Shown piece by piece: positions 35,925 through 46,400 of a stretch of 64,000 nucleotides of DNA (within the stretch, counting starts at the first letter, position 1; every line of letters begins with the position of its first letter). The DNA is from Aliiroseovarius lamellibrachiae. GTDB lineage: Bacteria > Pseudomonadota > Alphaproteobacteria > Rhodobacterales > Rhodobacteraceae. Below the pieces are notes generated by a model. The model worked only from the letters and a program-made list of their open reading frames with translations, searched no databases and was not told the DNA's origin. The DNA is taken from positions 124,001 to 188,000 of the forward strand of contig NZ_JAHEVJ010000005.1 in NCBI RefSeq assembly GCF_018599245.1. Direction: 5' to 3'. The position numbers and the translations under genes are program-made.

Positions 35925-37082
35925 ATGACCCTGATCACCCAAACCACCCATTGGGCCACCGACGAACACCGCATGTACGCCGAAATGGCCAACCGCTTTT
36001 TTGCCGACGAACTGGCCCCAAACATCGACCGGTGGGTGGATCAAGGCATCGTTGATCGCGACTTTTGGCACAAAGCGGGTCAGTTTGGCATCATGGGCGG
36101 CGCCATCGCCGAGGAATACGGCGGCGCGGGCGGCGACATGGGGTTTGAGAGCATCACCATCTATGAACAAACCCGCACCGGGGATTGCGGTTGGGGCTAC
36201 GGCATCCAGTCGATTGTCGTGCATTACATCACCGCTTACGGCACCGAAGAACAGAAACAGCGCTGGCTGCCGGGGCTGGCGTCGGGCGAAATTGTCGGCG
36301 CGATTGCCATGACCGAACCGGGCACGGGATCCGACCTTCAGGCGGTGCGCACACGGGCCGAAAAAGACGGCAACCAGTATAGGATCAACGGCTCCAAGAT
36401 TTTCATCACCAACGGCCAAGCCGCAGATCTGATCATCACGGTCTGCAAAACCGACCCCGATGCCGGGTCCAAAGGCGTGTCATTGATTGTGGTTGAGGCA
36501 GATAAGGCCGAAGGTTTCAGCCGTGGCAAAAACCTGAAAAAACTGGGCATGAAAGGCAATGACACCTCGGAATTATTCTACCAGGACGTCAAAGTCCCGC
36601 TGACCAACCTGCTGGGTTCGGAAGAGGGGCAAGGGTTTTATCAGCTGATGAAACAGCTCCCGTGGGAGCGGCTTTTGATCGCGATCCAAGCCCTTGGCGC
36701 CATTGATTTTGCGCTGGAGCAGACCGTGGCCTATACCCAAGAGCGCAAAGCCTTTGGCCAGCGCGTGATGGATTTTCAGAACACGCGATTTAAGCTTGCC
36801 GAATGCAAAACCAAAGCCGAAGTGCTGCGCAGTTTTGTAAACGACGGCATCGCACGGCTGATCGACGGCACGCTGGACGCGCCGACCGCCTCGATGGCGA
36901 AATACTATGGGTCGGAAATCCAAAACGAGATCATGCACGAATGTCTGCAACTGTTTGGCGGCTATGGTTACATGACGGAATATCCGATCGCGCGGCTTTA
37001 TGCGGACGCTCGGGTGCAGATGATTTATGGCGGGACCAATGAGATTATGAAGGAACTCATTGCGCGCTCTATTGATGTCTGA
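35925..37082 (+). CDS. Acyl-CoA dehydrogenase, long-chain type
   Basis: The 385-residue flavoenzyme has the FAD/substrate motifs AIAMTEPGTGSDL and ITNG, RKAFGQRVMDFQ, and QLFGGYGYMTEYPIARLYAD near the end. The usual catalytic Glu of the YEGT loop is replaced (MIYGGTNEIMK), but PWERLLIA supplies Glu248 on the helix used as base by long-chain and isovaleryl-CoA dehydrogenases. It is full length, with a start 240 bp from the divergent yjbH gene, and is followed by a CoA-transferase gene. The specific substrate is not known. Confidence 0.88.
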   Translation: MTLITQTTHWATDEHRMYAEMANRFFADELAPNIDRWVDQGIVDRDFWHKAGQFGIMGGAIAEEYGGAGGDMGFESITIYEQTRTGDCGWGYGIQSIVVHYITAYGTEEQKQRWLPGLASGEIVGAIAMTEPGTGSDLQAVRTRAEKDGNQYRINGSKIFITNGQAADLIITVCKTDPDAGSKGVSLIVVEADKAEGFSRGKNLKKLGMKGNDTSELFYQDVKVPLTNLLGSEEGQGFYQLMKQLPWERLLIAIQALGAIDFALEQTVAYTQERKAFGQRVMDFQNTRFKLAECKTKAEVLRSFVNDGIARLIDGTLDAPTASMAKYYGSEIQNEIMHECLQLFGGYGYMTEYPIARLYADARVQMIYGGTNEIMKELIARSIDV

Positions 37083-37100
37083 CGAGTTGAAAGGCTGGGA

Positions 37101-37137
37101 AAGGGGCTCTGCCCCTTAAACCCCGGGATATTTACAA
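37101..37137 (+). repeat. Intergenic hairpin element, GGGGC...GCCCC plus CCCCGGGATATTT
   Basis: A seven-base perfect stem AAGGGGC/GCCCCTT with loop TCT is followed by AAACCCCGGGATATTT. As far as I recall, very similar hairpin-plus-GATATTT sequences recur between genes in many Rhodobacteraceae genomes. It lies between the acyl-CoA dehydrogenase and CoA-transferase genes. Confidence 0.55.
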
Positions 37138-37160
37138 CAAGAAAAAAGCAGGAGCAGGCG

Positions 37161-38252
37161 ATGTCAGGTCACGGCCCCCTTTCAGGTGTGAAAATTGTTG
37201 AAATACAGGGTCTTGGCCCAACGCCCTTTGCGGCCATGTGGCTTGCTGATATGGGCGCGGATGTGGTGCGGATCGAACGGCCAAACCTTAAACCGCTGAT
37301 CCCACAGAAAGTGGATGTGCTGAACCGTGGTCGCGGATTTGTGGGGTTGGATTTGAAATCCGAGGGGGACCGCAACGTCGCGCGCGATCTGATCAACGGA
37401 GCTGATATGCTGATCGAGGGGATGCGCCCCGGTGTGATGGAGCGGTTGGGGCTTGGTCCCGATGATTTTCCCGACAATCCCAAATTGGTCTATGGGCGCA
37501 TGACCGGCTGGGGCCAATCCGGCCCGCTGGCACAATCAGCGGGGCATGACATCAATTACATCGCCATCACCGGCGCGCTTCATGCCATTGGCGGCGCGCA
37601 TCCGGTTCCGCCTTTGAACCTGATCGGGGATTTTGGCGGTGGTGCGATGTATCTGGTGTCGGGCATGTTGGCCGCCCTGCATGCTGCGGGGGTAACGGGC
37701 AAAGGTCAGGTGGTGGACGCCGCGATCACCGATGGCACCGCGCATCTGATGGCGATGATTTATTCCATGTATGGGTCCGAAATTTGGGTGGACGAGCGCG
37801 AAGCAAACCTGCTTGATGGTGGCGCGCCGTTTTACACGACCTATCAATGTGCCTGTGGGGGGCATATGTCGGTCGGTGCGCTTGAGGCAAAATTCTATGC
37901 GGAGTTTGTGGATCGGGTTGGCTTATCAGGTGCCGATCTTCCCGCGCAAATGGACGTGGCTGGCTGGCCGACATTGCGCGATGCTTTCGCGGCCAAGTTT
38001 CTTGAAAAATCCCGCGACGCCTGGGCGGCGCTTTTGGACGGCACCGACGCCTGTTGCGCACCAGTTCTGTCCCTGGCCGAGGCCGCAAGCCACCCCCACA
38101 ATCAAGCCCGGGGAAGTTTCACCCGGATCGCAGAAGTCACCCAACCCGCCGCCGCCCCACAGCTGTCAGGCACCCCGGGATCGGCCCGTGCAGGGGACGA
38201 GCGGGAACCGCAACCGGTGGCGGATGTTTTGGCGCGTTGGGGCGTGCGTTGA
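37161..38252 (+). CDS. Class III CoA-transferase / alpha-methylacyl-CoA racemase family
   Basis: A 363-residue CaiB/BaiF family protein. It has [31 protein letters not shown] at the N-terminus, [17 protein letters not shown]-like and [23 protein letters not shown] in the middle. In the last segment the Asp and His expected for alpha-methylacyl-CoA racemases are present (GHDINY, and D in TDGTAHL). This favours racemase over transferase, but the family is hard to separate by eye. GCAGGAG precedes the start, and it may be co-transcribed with the acyl-CoA dehydrogenase in branched-chain fatty acid oxidation. Confidence 0.85.
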   Translation: MSGHGPLSGVKIVEIQGLGPTPFAAMWLADMGADVVRIERPNLKPLIPQKVDVLNRGRGFVGLDLKSEGDRNVARDLINGADMLIEGMRPGVMERLGLGPDDFPDNPKLVYGRMTGWGQSGPLAQSAGHDINYIAITGALHAIGGAHPVPPLNLIGDFGGGAMYLVSGMLAALHAAGVTGKGQVVDAAITDGTAHLMAMIYSMYGSEIWVDEREANLLDGGAPFYTTYQCACGGHMSVGALEAKFYAEFVDRVGLSGADLPAQMDVAGWPTLRDAFAAKFLEKSRDAWAALLDGTDACCAPVLSLAEAASHPHNQARGSFTRIAEVTQPAAAPQLSGTPGSARAGDEREPQPVADVLARWGVR

Positions 38253-38266
38253 TCCACAAAACGTAC

Positions 38267-38394
38267 CTTTAAACAGTTTAAAGTTTTCCCATTTGGGCCT
38301 TTAAACTGTTTAATGTTTTGCGATTTTCACCTTTAAAGAGTTTACAGTTTTGCCATTTCAAACTTTAAACTCTTTAATGTTTTCACATCCCGAG
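38267..38394. repeat. Four tandem 32-bp repeats with a TTTAAAC-GTTTAAA palindrome
   Basis: Units start at 38267, 38299, 38331 and 38363, with an exact 32-bp period. Each begins CTTTAAA, continues with a near-palindrome of the form TTTAAACwGTTTAAw, then GTTTT and a variable tail (three tails contain ATTT). The array fills the space between the convergent CoA-transferase and HlyD genes. It is far more AT-rich than its surroundings and has no open frame. The function is unknown. Confidence 0.9.
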
Positions 38395-38414
38395 ATGACG
38401 CGGCAAAGACGGCC

Positions 38415-39584
38415 CTATGGCTCGCGAAATGCCTCGCGCGACTTGTAAAGCGGCTTCAGCAAATACTGCAAAATGGTCTTTTCGCCGGTGTGCAATTCGA
38501 CCTGACCCAACATGCCCGGACGCATTTCAATCGCCTTTTGCCGGTCGGTCAGTTTGGTCAAATCCACGCGCACTGATACGCGATAATGCGGTGGGATATT
38601 GGGGTCGCGTTCATCTTTGAATGTATCGGCAGAAATGAAGTTCACGGTGCCTTTGAGAGAGCCATAAATCGTGTAATCATAAGCAGATAGCTTAATTGTC
38701 GCCTCTTGTCCCGGCATCACGTTGGCGATGTCTTCCGGCTTGATTTGCGCCTCGATGAACACGTCTTCATCCAAGGGAATGATCTGGAAAATCTCTTCCC
38801 CCGGACGCACAACGCCGCCGATTGTGGTCACGCCCATATTGTTCACGATGCCGCGCATTGGGCTGGTCAACACGGTTCGGTTCAATTGGTCTTGGCTTTG
38901 CTTCAGGTTTTGCTTCAGCGTGGCCAGCTCTTTTAAGGTGTCTGAATACTCTTGTGCGCGCTCAAGTTCGGTCTGAGTGACCACATCATTATAGCGATTT
39001 TCGGCATCACTATGCGCCTTACGAACCTTGGTAACCTCAATCAAAGCAACGATTTTTTCGGCGTATAGGTCTTCGAGCACCTTAAGTTCGCGCACCGTTT
39101 CATCCAGCACACGCTTGGCACCTTCGCGACGACTGACATAGTCGCTCTGGCGGGCCGCCAACAGCGCGCGTTCCGAGGCCACGATATCAGGTGTGCGCGC
39201 CGCCAATTGCTCCGGCGGGATGAAATCAAACTGCCCTTCAAGCTCCGCTTCAAGGCGCAAACGACGGATATCCAAGGCGGCGATTTGGTCTAGAAAATCA
39301 TCAACGGACGTCTGAAATTCGGTGCCATAAAGCCGCGCAAGCACGTCACCAGGCTCCACCACATCCCCCGCCTTCACCATTAACTCGGCAAGAATTCCCC
39401 CTTCGAGGTTTTGGATAATTTGCGGGCGAGATGATGAAATCACCGTGCCTTGTCCGCGTACAATTTCATCCACCCACGCGAAGGCCGCCCATATAATAAA
39501 GGCCGCAACCGCCAAAGCGGACAGCCAGATCACCATCGACGGACCTTTAAGATCTTGTTCGAACTGCGCGTCCAAAGATGCCAT
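38415..39584 (-). CDS. Type I secretion membrane fusion protein, HlyD/LapC family
   Basis: A 389-residue adaptor with one membrane segment at about residues 18-38, a biotinyl-lipoyl half motif (GGILAELMVKAGDVVEPGDVLARL), a long alpha-helical hairpin at about 130-250, and the second half motif with MRGIVNNMGVTTIGGVVRPGE. The end LRPGMLGQVELHTGEKTILQY-like is typical of HlyD proteins. It links the ABC transporter encoded next to it to a TolC-like pore. The start shares one base with the stop of the ABC gene (TAATG). Confidence 0.9.
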   Translation of the reverse strand: MASLDAQFEQDLKGPSMVIWLSALAVAAFIIWAAFAWVDEIVRGQGTVISSSRPQIIQNLEGGILAELMVKAGDVVEPGDVLARLYGTEFQTSVDDFLDQIAALDIRRLRLEAELEGQFDFIPPEQLAARTPDIVASERALLAARQSDYVSRREGAKRVLDETVRELKVLEDLYAEKIVALIEVTKVRKAHSDAENRYNDVVTQTELERAQEYSDTLKELATLKQNLKQSQDQLNRTVLTSPMRGIVNNMGVTTIGGVVRPGEEIFQIIPLDEDVFIEAQIKPEDIANVMPGQEATIKLSAYDYTIYGSLKGTVNFISADTFKDERDPNIPPHYRVSVRVDLTKLTDRQKAIEMRPGMLGQVELHTGEKTILQYLLKPLYKSREAFREP

Positions 39585-42037
39585 TAGCTTGCCCCCTGCC
39601 CAGTTGTTTTCAGGTGCGCCATGACCTGATCACGCGGGCCATCCACGGCCAAACGACCGTTTTGGAAAATCAACGTCCGGTCGGTCAGCGTCATAATCGG
39701 CATCCGGTGTGTGGCGATGATTGCGGTGCGCCCAACAAGCCAGGTTTCCAAACGGCTCACCAAGGTGCGTTCCAACGTCTGATCCAAGGCTGCGGTGGGT
39801 TCATCCAGCAGCACAATTTTCGGGTCCTGCAACCAGATCCGCGCCCAGCCAATGGACTGACGTTGACCAATGGAAAGCCCTTCGCCCATGTCGCGAATTT
39901 CCAGATCCAACCCTTTGGCATGACCCCGCACAAAGGGACCAAGCCCCGCAAAATCAAGGGCTTGCAACAGACGGTCGTCTTCGCGTTCTAACATCGACAG
40001 GTTCAGGTTATCACGCAAACTGCCCGCAAACAGACGCACATCCTGGCTGAGATAGCCAATGCCACGGCGCAGATCCTTAGGCGCGATTTGCGCCATGTCC
40101 ACACCATCGAGCATCATCCGCCCGCTGGTCGGCGCATAAAGGCCGGACAAGAGTTTCAGGAAAGTCGACTTGCCCGACCCATTGGCGCCCAAGATGGCAA
40201 CGCGCTGTCCCGGCTCGATGGCGACGGCCGGCACATCGACGCCCGGCGCATCTTCGTCATAGGAAAACCGCATCTCGCGGATCTCAAAATGGCCCTTCAA
40301 TGTGTCGCGGCGCAGATAGGTGCGGCCTTGTGCTTCGTCCTGCTCCGAGTGGGCGATGCTGTCCAACCCATCGAGTGCCGATTTCACATTGGACCAGCGC
40401 GCCAACGTGCCCGACAGCTGGGTCAACGGCCCCAAAGTACGCCCCGACAGGATGCCCACGGCGATGATTGACCCCACGGTGAATTCGCCCGCGAATACCA
40501 TGTAAGTGCCTAAGATCACTGCGGAAACATAAGTTGCCTGTTGCAAACCCTGCGACCAGAACGTCAGCCAAGAGGAAAGCTTGCGTTGCTCGCTGTTTTT
40601 CACAGCCGAAAGCATGTTCAGCTCGGTCCACAATCGGCGCACACGGTCTTCGCCGCGTTGCGATTTGATGGTGTCCAGCTCGTAGATCGCTTCGTGCAAC
40701 AACCGCGAGGCTTTGGTCGACGCCCCTTGGGTTTCTTGCGAAATGGCGATCATCCGCTTTTGCAAAAAGAACCCCGGCAGAACCATCAAGATACCGCCAG
40801 CAATCAACACCCACACCACGTTTCCGGCAATGGAGGCCACCAAAACGAGGAACAGCGCGATGAACGGAATATCGGTCAACGTGCCCACAGAGGAGGCCGT
40901 GAAAAATTCGCGCACCGACCCAAATTCGCGCATGGCAGAAAAGAGGCCAGAGGGCGACGTCGGGCGGTTGTCTGACCGCATGCCAAGCACACGGTCCATC
41001 AAGAGTTTCTGGACATTCAGTTCAATCGCGCGCCCTGCGCCGTCCATCAATTTGGCGCGGGCGGCTTTGAGTGTTGCCTCAAGCAGGATCGCCACGAAAG
41101 CGCCCGCCGCCAACACCCAAAGCGTGGCGGTGGATTGGTGTGGAATAACCCGGTCATAGACTTGCAACGAGAACAATGCGACGGCCACGGCGAGCATATT
41201 GGCCACAAATGACCCCAGCGCCACATCCATGAAATATCGTTTATATTTAGGCAGTTCCCCCCAGAACCAATGATCCTGAATACGCTTTGGCGCATGGCGG
41301 GTGGACAGATCCTGAAGCGTGGCTTCCGCCGTAAGGGTGGTGCCGGAAAAGAACCCGGAAAACTCATCCACCGCCACCTCGATGCTCGCGCCATTTGCGC
41401 CGGCTTCATAGACCCGCAACTGGTCGCCGTCTTGTGACAGCACCAATACGGCCTGACCGTTTTTCATCATCGCCAAACCGGGCCATGTTGCCGGTGCGCA
41501 GGGTTGGTTTTGTTGCGTTTCCGTGCTGAGGCCAAGCGATGTTAATGCCGCCTTCAACATCTCAAAGCTGTTGTCTTTTTGGCCCTGCGCCAAAGCGGTT
41601 TGCATCGCTTCGGTAAGGTCGTGCAACACGGCCTCTTTGCCCAAAAGCCCCGCGTAAACGGACACCAGATCGGCGCGCGCTTTTAGGCGGTCGTGTTGGC
41701 CCACCTTTGGTTGAGAGGGCTGTTTGCTGGGGTCAATCGTGGTGCTTGCCAATACCGGTTTGGTGACTTTGATCCGCGGTTTCGGACCCTTTGCTTTGGG
41801 GGATGCGCTGGTTTGGGCCTTGGTCTTATCGGCGGTCTGATCAGCAGGTTTTGCACCCACAGCTTTCACCACGGGCTTTGGCGTAACCACTTTCACAACC
41901 TTGCGCGCGGTTTTCTTTGTCGGCTGAGCTGACGAGGTGGCATTTGAGTTCGCGGTGTTTTTCGTCGCGTGTTTGACCCGCGCACCCGTGATGGTCGTGG
42001 GCAGGGATGTCTTTGGCGAGGGCTTGGATTGGGTCAT
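39584..42037 (-). CDS. Type I secretion ABC transporter, LapB-like
   Basis: An 817-residue exporter. The first 110 residues are Lys/Thr/Ala/Pro-rich and look disordered. Residues about 115-235 form a C39-like domain without the catalytic cysteine context, then six membrane segments (about 265-510). The ATPase domain has Walker A GANGSGKST, signature LSIGQRQ, Walker B IVLLDEPTAALD and the H-loop ATHR. The signature departs from the common LSGGQ. It is translationally coupled to the TolC-like gene upstream and the HlyD gene downstream, and the adhesin gene follows the same direction. Degenerate peptidase domains of this kind recognise cargo. Confidence 0.9.
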   Translation of the reverse strand: MTQSKPSPKTSLPTTITGARVKHATKNTANSNATSSAQPTKKTARKVVKVVTPKPVVKAVGAKPADQTADKTKAQTSASPKAKGPKPRIKVTKPVLASTTIDPSKQPSQPKVGQHDRLKARADLVSVYAGLLGKEAVLHDLTEAMQTALAQGQKDNSFEMLKAALTSLGLSTETQQNQPCAPATWPGLAMMKNGQAVLVLSQDGDQLRVYEAGANGASIEVAVDEFSGFFSGTTLTAEATLQDLSTRHAPKRIQDHWFWGELPKYKRYFMDVALGSFVANMLAVAVALFSLQVYDRVIPHQSTATLWVLAAGAFVAILLEATLKAARAKLMDGAGRAIELNVQKLLMDRVLGMRSDNRPTSPSGLFSAMREFGSVREFFTASSVGTLTDIPFIALFLVLVASIAGNVVWVLIAGGILMVLPGFFLQKRMIAISQETQGASTKASRLLHEAIYELDTIKSQRGEDRVRRLWTELNMLSAVKNSEQRKLSSWLTFWSQGLQQATYVSAVILGTYMVFAGEFTVGSIIAVGILSGRTLGPLTQLSGTLARWSNVKSALDGLDSIAHSEQDEAQGRTYLRRDTLKGHFEIREMRFSYDEDAPGVDVPAVAIEPGQRVAILGANGSGKSTFLKLLSGLYAPTSGRMMLDGVDMAQIAPKDLRRGIGYLSQDVRLFAGSLRDNLNLSMLEREDDRLLQALDFAGLGPFVRGHAKGLDLEIRDMGEGLSIGQRQSIGWARIWLQDPKIVLLDEPTAALDQTLERTLVSRLETWLVGRTAIIATHRMPIMTLTDRTLIFQNGRLAVDGPRDQVMAHLKTTGQGAS

Positions 42038-43356
42038 ATCTTGTCCCCGCTGACCAACGCCCCGTATTCCCGCGCGATATCAACCTGCGTGCGCGCGATC
42101 TCATACCGGATTGCCACGTTTTCCTGTTCCAGCCGGGCGAGGTTTTCAACCACCCCAACCACGTCCATCACAGTGCGACGACCAGCATCAAACTGACGTT
42201 TGAAAAGATCGGTGTTGGCACGGGCTTGTCCGGCCAAATCATTGGCCTGACCTGAGCGCGCCTGAAGCGAGGCGAGCTTTTGTTCCAAGGCGGCCTGACG
42301 GCGGCGGCTGTCTTCTTGGGCCTGCACAATACGGCGCGTGGCCCCATCGCGCGCGGCCTCGACCGCGGCCAGATTGTCCATCGTACCAAAGCCAAAGCCC
42401 TGATCAGAGGTCATCACCAGACCGGCGGTGCTGTCTTTGCCGACAGAGGCGCTTGCCCCCAATCCGGGCAACAACCCGGCGCGGTCAATCTTGGCCTGCG
42501 CCACGTCACGGTCAAGTTCCGCTTCGGCCAACAAAACGGTCAATGGTTTCACACCTGCATCCCGCGTGCGCATCACCGACACACCACGCAGATCGGACAC
42601 ATCCCGCGCCGTCATCGCCTTGAGTTCCGCCATCGCGGTTTTGGCGTTCAACAGCTGGGTGTCATAGTTTGAGCGGAGTTCTGACAGTTTGGCGCGGATC
42701 ACATTTTGGTCGGACATATCCGACACACCACCGTTCACGCGCGCGGTCATGATGCGGTCAAATTCGCGCATCGCGCCCAGCGCACGGTCAGCGGCCGCCG
42801 CCTTTTCGCGGGCTTCTTGCGCCTTAAGATACAGGGTCAGCGCGGTGGACACGCGGTCATTGGTGTCAATCGACAGGTTCACCGCAGCCGCTTCCACGTC
42901 CGCACGGGCGAATTCGCGTTCCGCTTTTTTGCGCCCGTTGTCAAAGATCACCTGGTCGATCACCAAGCTCGCAACCAGATCGCCCATGCTGGAGAGGGAC
43001 ACTTTTGGCCCCAAGGTGGGCAACCAGTTTTTATCCGCCGCCCGTGCGCGCAATTTCGCCGCCCTTAAATCCGCTTCTGCCGGACGGGCCGACGCCTCAA
43101 GCGTGGAACGCGCCACCTTGTCATAGCTGGTATCCGATTGCAGCACGCTTTGACGCATGAGCAATTTCGTAATTGTTTCAGATGGCTCTTTGCCAACCGG
43201 CTGCGCAAAGCTGTGCGGCGCCGATCGTGTGACATCGGGGTCGCCCGAACCATTTGATTGGCCCAGCCTGTCACCGATGTTGCCCATACAGCCTGCCAGG
43301 CTGATCGCCATTGCGATCAACAGGGGCACGCGTGAAATATCCCGCCCAAAAACCAA
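42034..43356 (-). CDS. TolC-family outer-membrane protein, lipoprotein form
   Basis: A 440-residue protein with a lipobox (AISLAGCMG) after a basic, hydrophobic start and two OEP-type helical repeats (RAADKNWLPTLGPKVSLS, then DRAGLLPGLGASASVG). Long coiled regions carry ARVNGGVSDMSDQNVIRAKL and DAGRRTVMDVVGVVENLARL, which recur in LapE/TolC proteins. It would be the outer-membrane pore of the type I system. ATGA overlap with the ABC gene. It starts 71 bp downstream of the adhesin stop, so the adhesin may be the first gene of the unit. Confidence 0.87.
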   Translation of the reverse strand: MVFGRDISRVPLLIAMAISLAGCMGNIGDRLGQSNGSGDPDVTRSAPHSFAQPVGKEPSETITKLLMRQSVLQSDTSYDKVARSTLEASARPAEADLRAAKLRARAADKNWLPTLGPKVSLSSMGDLVASLVIDQVIFDNGRKKAEREFARADVEAAAVNLSIDTNDRVSTALTLYLKAQEAREKAAAADRALGAMREFDRIMTARVNGGVSDMSDQNVIRAKLSELRSNYDTQLLNAKTAMAELKAMTARDVSDLRGVSVMRTRDAGVKPLTVLLAEAELDRDVAQAKIDRAGLLPGLGASASVGKDSTAGLVMTSDQGFGFGTMDNLAAVEAARDGATRRIVQAQEDSRRRQAALEQKLASLQARSGQANDLAGQARANTDLFKRQFDAGRRTVMDVVGVVENLARLEQENVAIRYEIARTQVDIAREYGALVSGDKI

Positions 43357-43427
43357 AGTACTGCCTCGACTTTGTGTGTTATGTGCAGGCCGCGGTCGTT
43401 TGGCGCCGCGACCTTGCTTTACTCGTA

Positions 43428-46400
43428 TTAGATAACGGTAACGACGTTGACATCCTCTTGGATGTACAGCGTGCCGCCGTCAGTACCCAGGGTATAGACG
43501 TGATAGTCCGCCCCATCGATTGCCACGGTTTGTCCGGTTGCGGACGCGCCATCAGCGGTCACCGTGTCGCCGCTTCCGCCATGAATGGTCAACTCGTTTG
43601 AGTTGTCCGACAGGTCCAAAAGTTGCTGTTCGGTGATGGTGATCGAATTGTCTTCTGTCACCTCGATCAGATCAATCGCCTCGACATTGTACCCACTTAG
43701 CCCAGCGGCTGAGAGGTCAAGGTTTTGCGCGCCGTCATTGGTGATAAAGAGCGTGCTGGTTGCGTTTCCGGCCGCGTCCTCTTCGGTCAACACAAGCTTG
43801 GATCCATCCGGAAGCGATCCTGCGTTAAACGCGTTCAGGTCAAAGCCGCTCACCTGCGAGACAGACCCATCTGGGTTCAATTGGTCAAGGGACAGATCCG
43901 CTGGATCACTGTCCACAAACAGGCCTTTGATCCCTTGTGAGCCAAGGATCAAAAGATCCCCATCTGGCGCATCCGGGGCCACGGTATCGACATCGAATGT
44001 GTCGCTGACCGTGCCCACGTTGCCAGCGGCATCCGTTGCGGTCACCGTCATGGTCACTTCTTTGTCGCCGGTTGGGATTTGGCCTTCAGCAAAGTCCACG
44101 GTCCAGTTTCCATTTGCGGCAACCGTTGCCTGCACTGGCGTACCGCCATCCAATGAAACCAACACGGTAGAGCCCGGTTCGGTGGTGCCCGTAAAGGTCA
44201 GGCCCGCTTCGATCTCTGTGGCGTTCACAATATCGTCGCCCGCAACCGCCCCTGCCGAGATCCCAAGGTTCGTCACAATCGTGTCGATCTTGATGTCCTT
44301 CGAGATGTCCGCCGTGTTGCCAGCCGCATCTGTGGCCGTCACAGCAACTGCGCTGGACAATTCACCACCGGCCACGTCCCCCGCATCCACGGTGATCGTC
44401 CAATTGCCAGACGCATCCACGGTTGCGGATTGCGCAGGGTTGGTGCCGATTTTCACTTGTACCGTTGAGCCCGCTTCCACCGTACCCGACAGCACCACGC
44501 CATCAGACAATTCCTGGGCGTTGATCACATTGTCGCCCGCCACCGGATCGGTGGTCATGGCGAAATTGGTGACCAGCGTGTCCACTTCGACCGTGTCACT
44601 GACGGATTTTGAGTTGCCATGCGCATCGGTGATCGAAGCCGATACATTTGCCGTATATTCGCCAGACGCCACTTCGCTGGACAAGAACGGTGCAGACCAT
44701 TCGCCGGTTGCCGACGCGGTCACCACTTTCGACACACCATGCAGCGTGACGGTCACATCCATAAACGGTGTCGCGGTGCCCGAGATGATCACACCATCAG
44801 ATGCTTCTTGGGCGTTGATCACGTCATCCAGCTCAACCGGTTGCGACGACAAGGCCACGTCACCGGCGACCGTATCAACGGTCACGCCTTGCTTCATTTC
44901 CTTCACGTTCCCGGCCTGATCGGTTGAAGTGATGGTCATGAAAGTTGCGTATTCACCGGCCGGAATATCCGAAGACGAGAAGTCCACGGTCCAATTTCCG
45001 CTGCCATCTACGGTGGCGTCTTTGGTCTCATTGCCAATTTTTACCTGCACGGTTGCGCCCGGTTCGGTTGTCCCGTTCAGGGTCAGGCCGCCGTCAACTT
45101 CGCTGCCATTCAAGACGTTGTCGGCAAGTTGGCTGTTGGCATCAAGGCCGAAGGGCTGAACCAATGTGTCCACGTCCAGCGCCAAGGTCGAGGTCGCAAC
45201 ATTGCCCGCCGGGCTGGTCGCCGTCGCGGTGAAGGTTACGTCATATTCACCGGCGTTAAAATCGCCGCCGGGGATGTTTACCGACCAGCTGCCGTCTGCG
45301 GCAACGGTTGCGTTATAGCTGCCGCCACCGGACATCGCGATCGACACAGTCGCACCCGGCAGGGCCTGCCCGGTCAGAACCACGCCGTCTGCAACTTCGG
45401 TCGCGTTGATAACATTGTCACCTTCCACCGGCGCGGAAGAGAAGGTCACGCCCGCGGTTGTATCCACATCCACCGCGCTGTTGATGGTTTTCGTATTTCC
45501 ATGTGCGTCCGTGGCTGTGACCGAAATCGCGGCCTCGTATTTGCCCTCTGGAATACCGGTTGAGGACACATTCAGTGTCCAATTGCCGTTCACATCCACT
45601 GTCGCGGGCATATCGGTGCCGTGGAAATTGACCATAACGGTTGATCCCGGCTGCGCCGTCCCTGTCAGGGTGATCCCGGCAGAAGCTTCGCCCATATTGA
45701 TCAGATCGTCACTGCCCGCAAAGCCGCCGTTCAGCGACACTTCGGCCACCGTATCAACCACCAAGGTTTCAGTGACCGTAGACGCATTCCCAAAGCTGTC
45801 CTTTGAGGTGATCTTTACGTCGGTTTCATATTCGCCGGTGGTGATTTCAGTTGAAGAGAAGGTCACCGTCCAGCTGCCATTTTCGCCAACGGTGGTCGAA
45901 TGGGTTGTGCCGTTGATCTCGACATCAATGGACGCGCCCGCTTCGCCGTTTCCGGAAATCTCAACACCGTCGCTGTGATCATCCGCATTCACGGTCACGC
46001 CAACAGATTGGGTGCCACCGGTGACTTCAATCACTGGTGGGGTGGTGTCGATTGTTACGCTCGGCGCGTCAGGGTCATGGACCGTGCCGTCTTCATCTGT
46101 CACCGTGACGTCGACGTCATAGTTGCCGTCACCGGGGAAATTATCGCCCTCAAAAACCGCTTCCCATGTGCCGTCTTCCCCGACGGTGGTGGTGACGGTC
46201 TTGTCGCCAATCGTTACCTCGACAGTCGCACCCGGTGTTCCGGTTCCTGTAATGGTAATGCTTTCGTCGTCTGGACCGCCAACCGATACGGGCGTATCCG
46301 GATTGTCGACCGTCGCACCGCTGTCGCCGTCACTGCCGCCAATCAATGCGCCACCCGCAACAACCGCACCAGCAGCAGGCAGGATCCCAGCCGCAGCGCC

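Noticed and set aside
38267-38394. A CRISPR array
   Set aside because: Units are contiguous without unique spacers of constant size, the repeats are imperfect and no cas gene is present.
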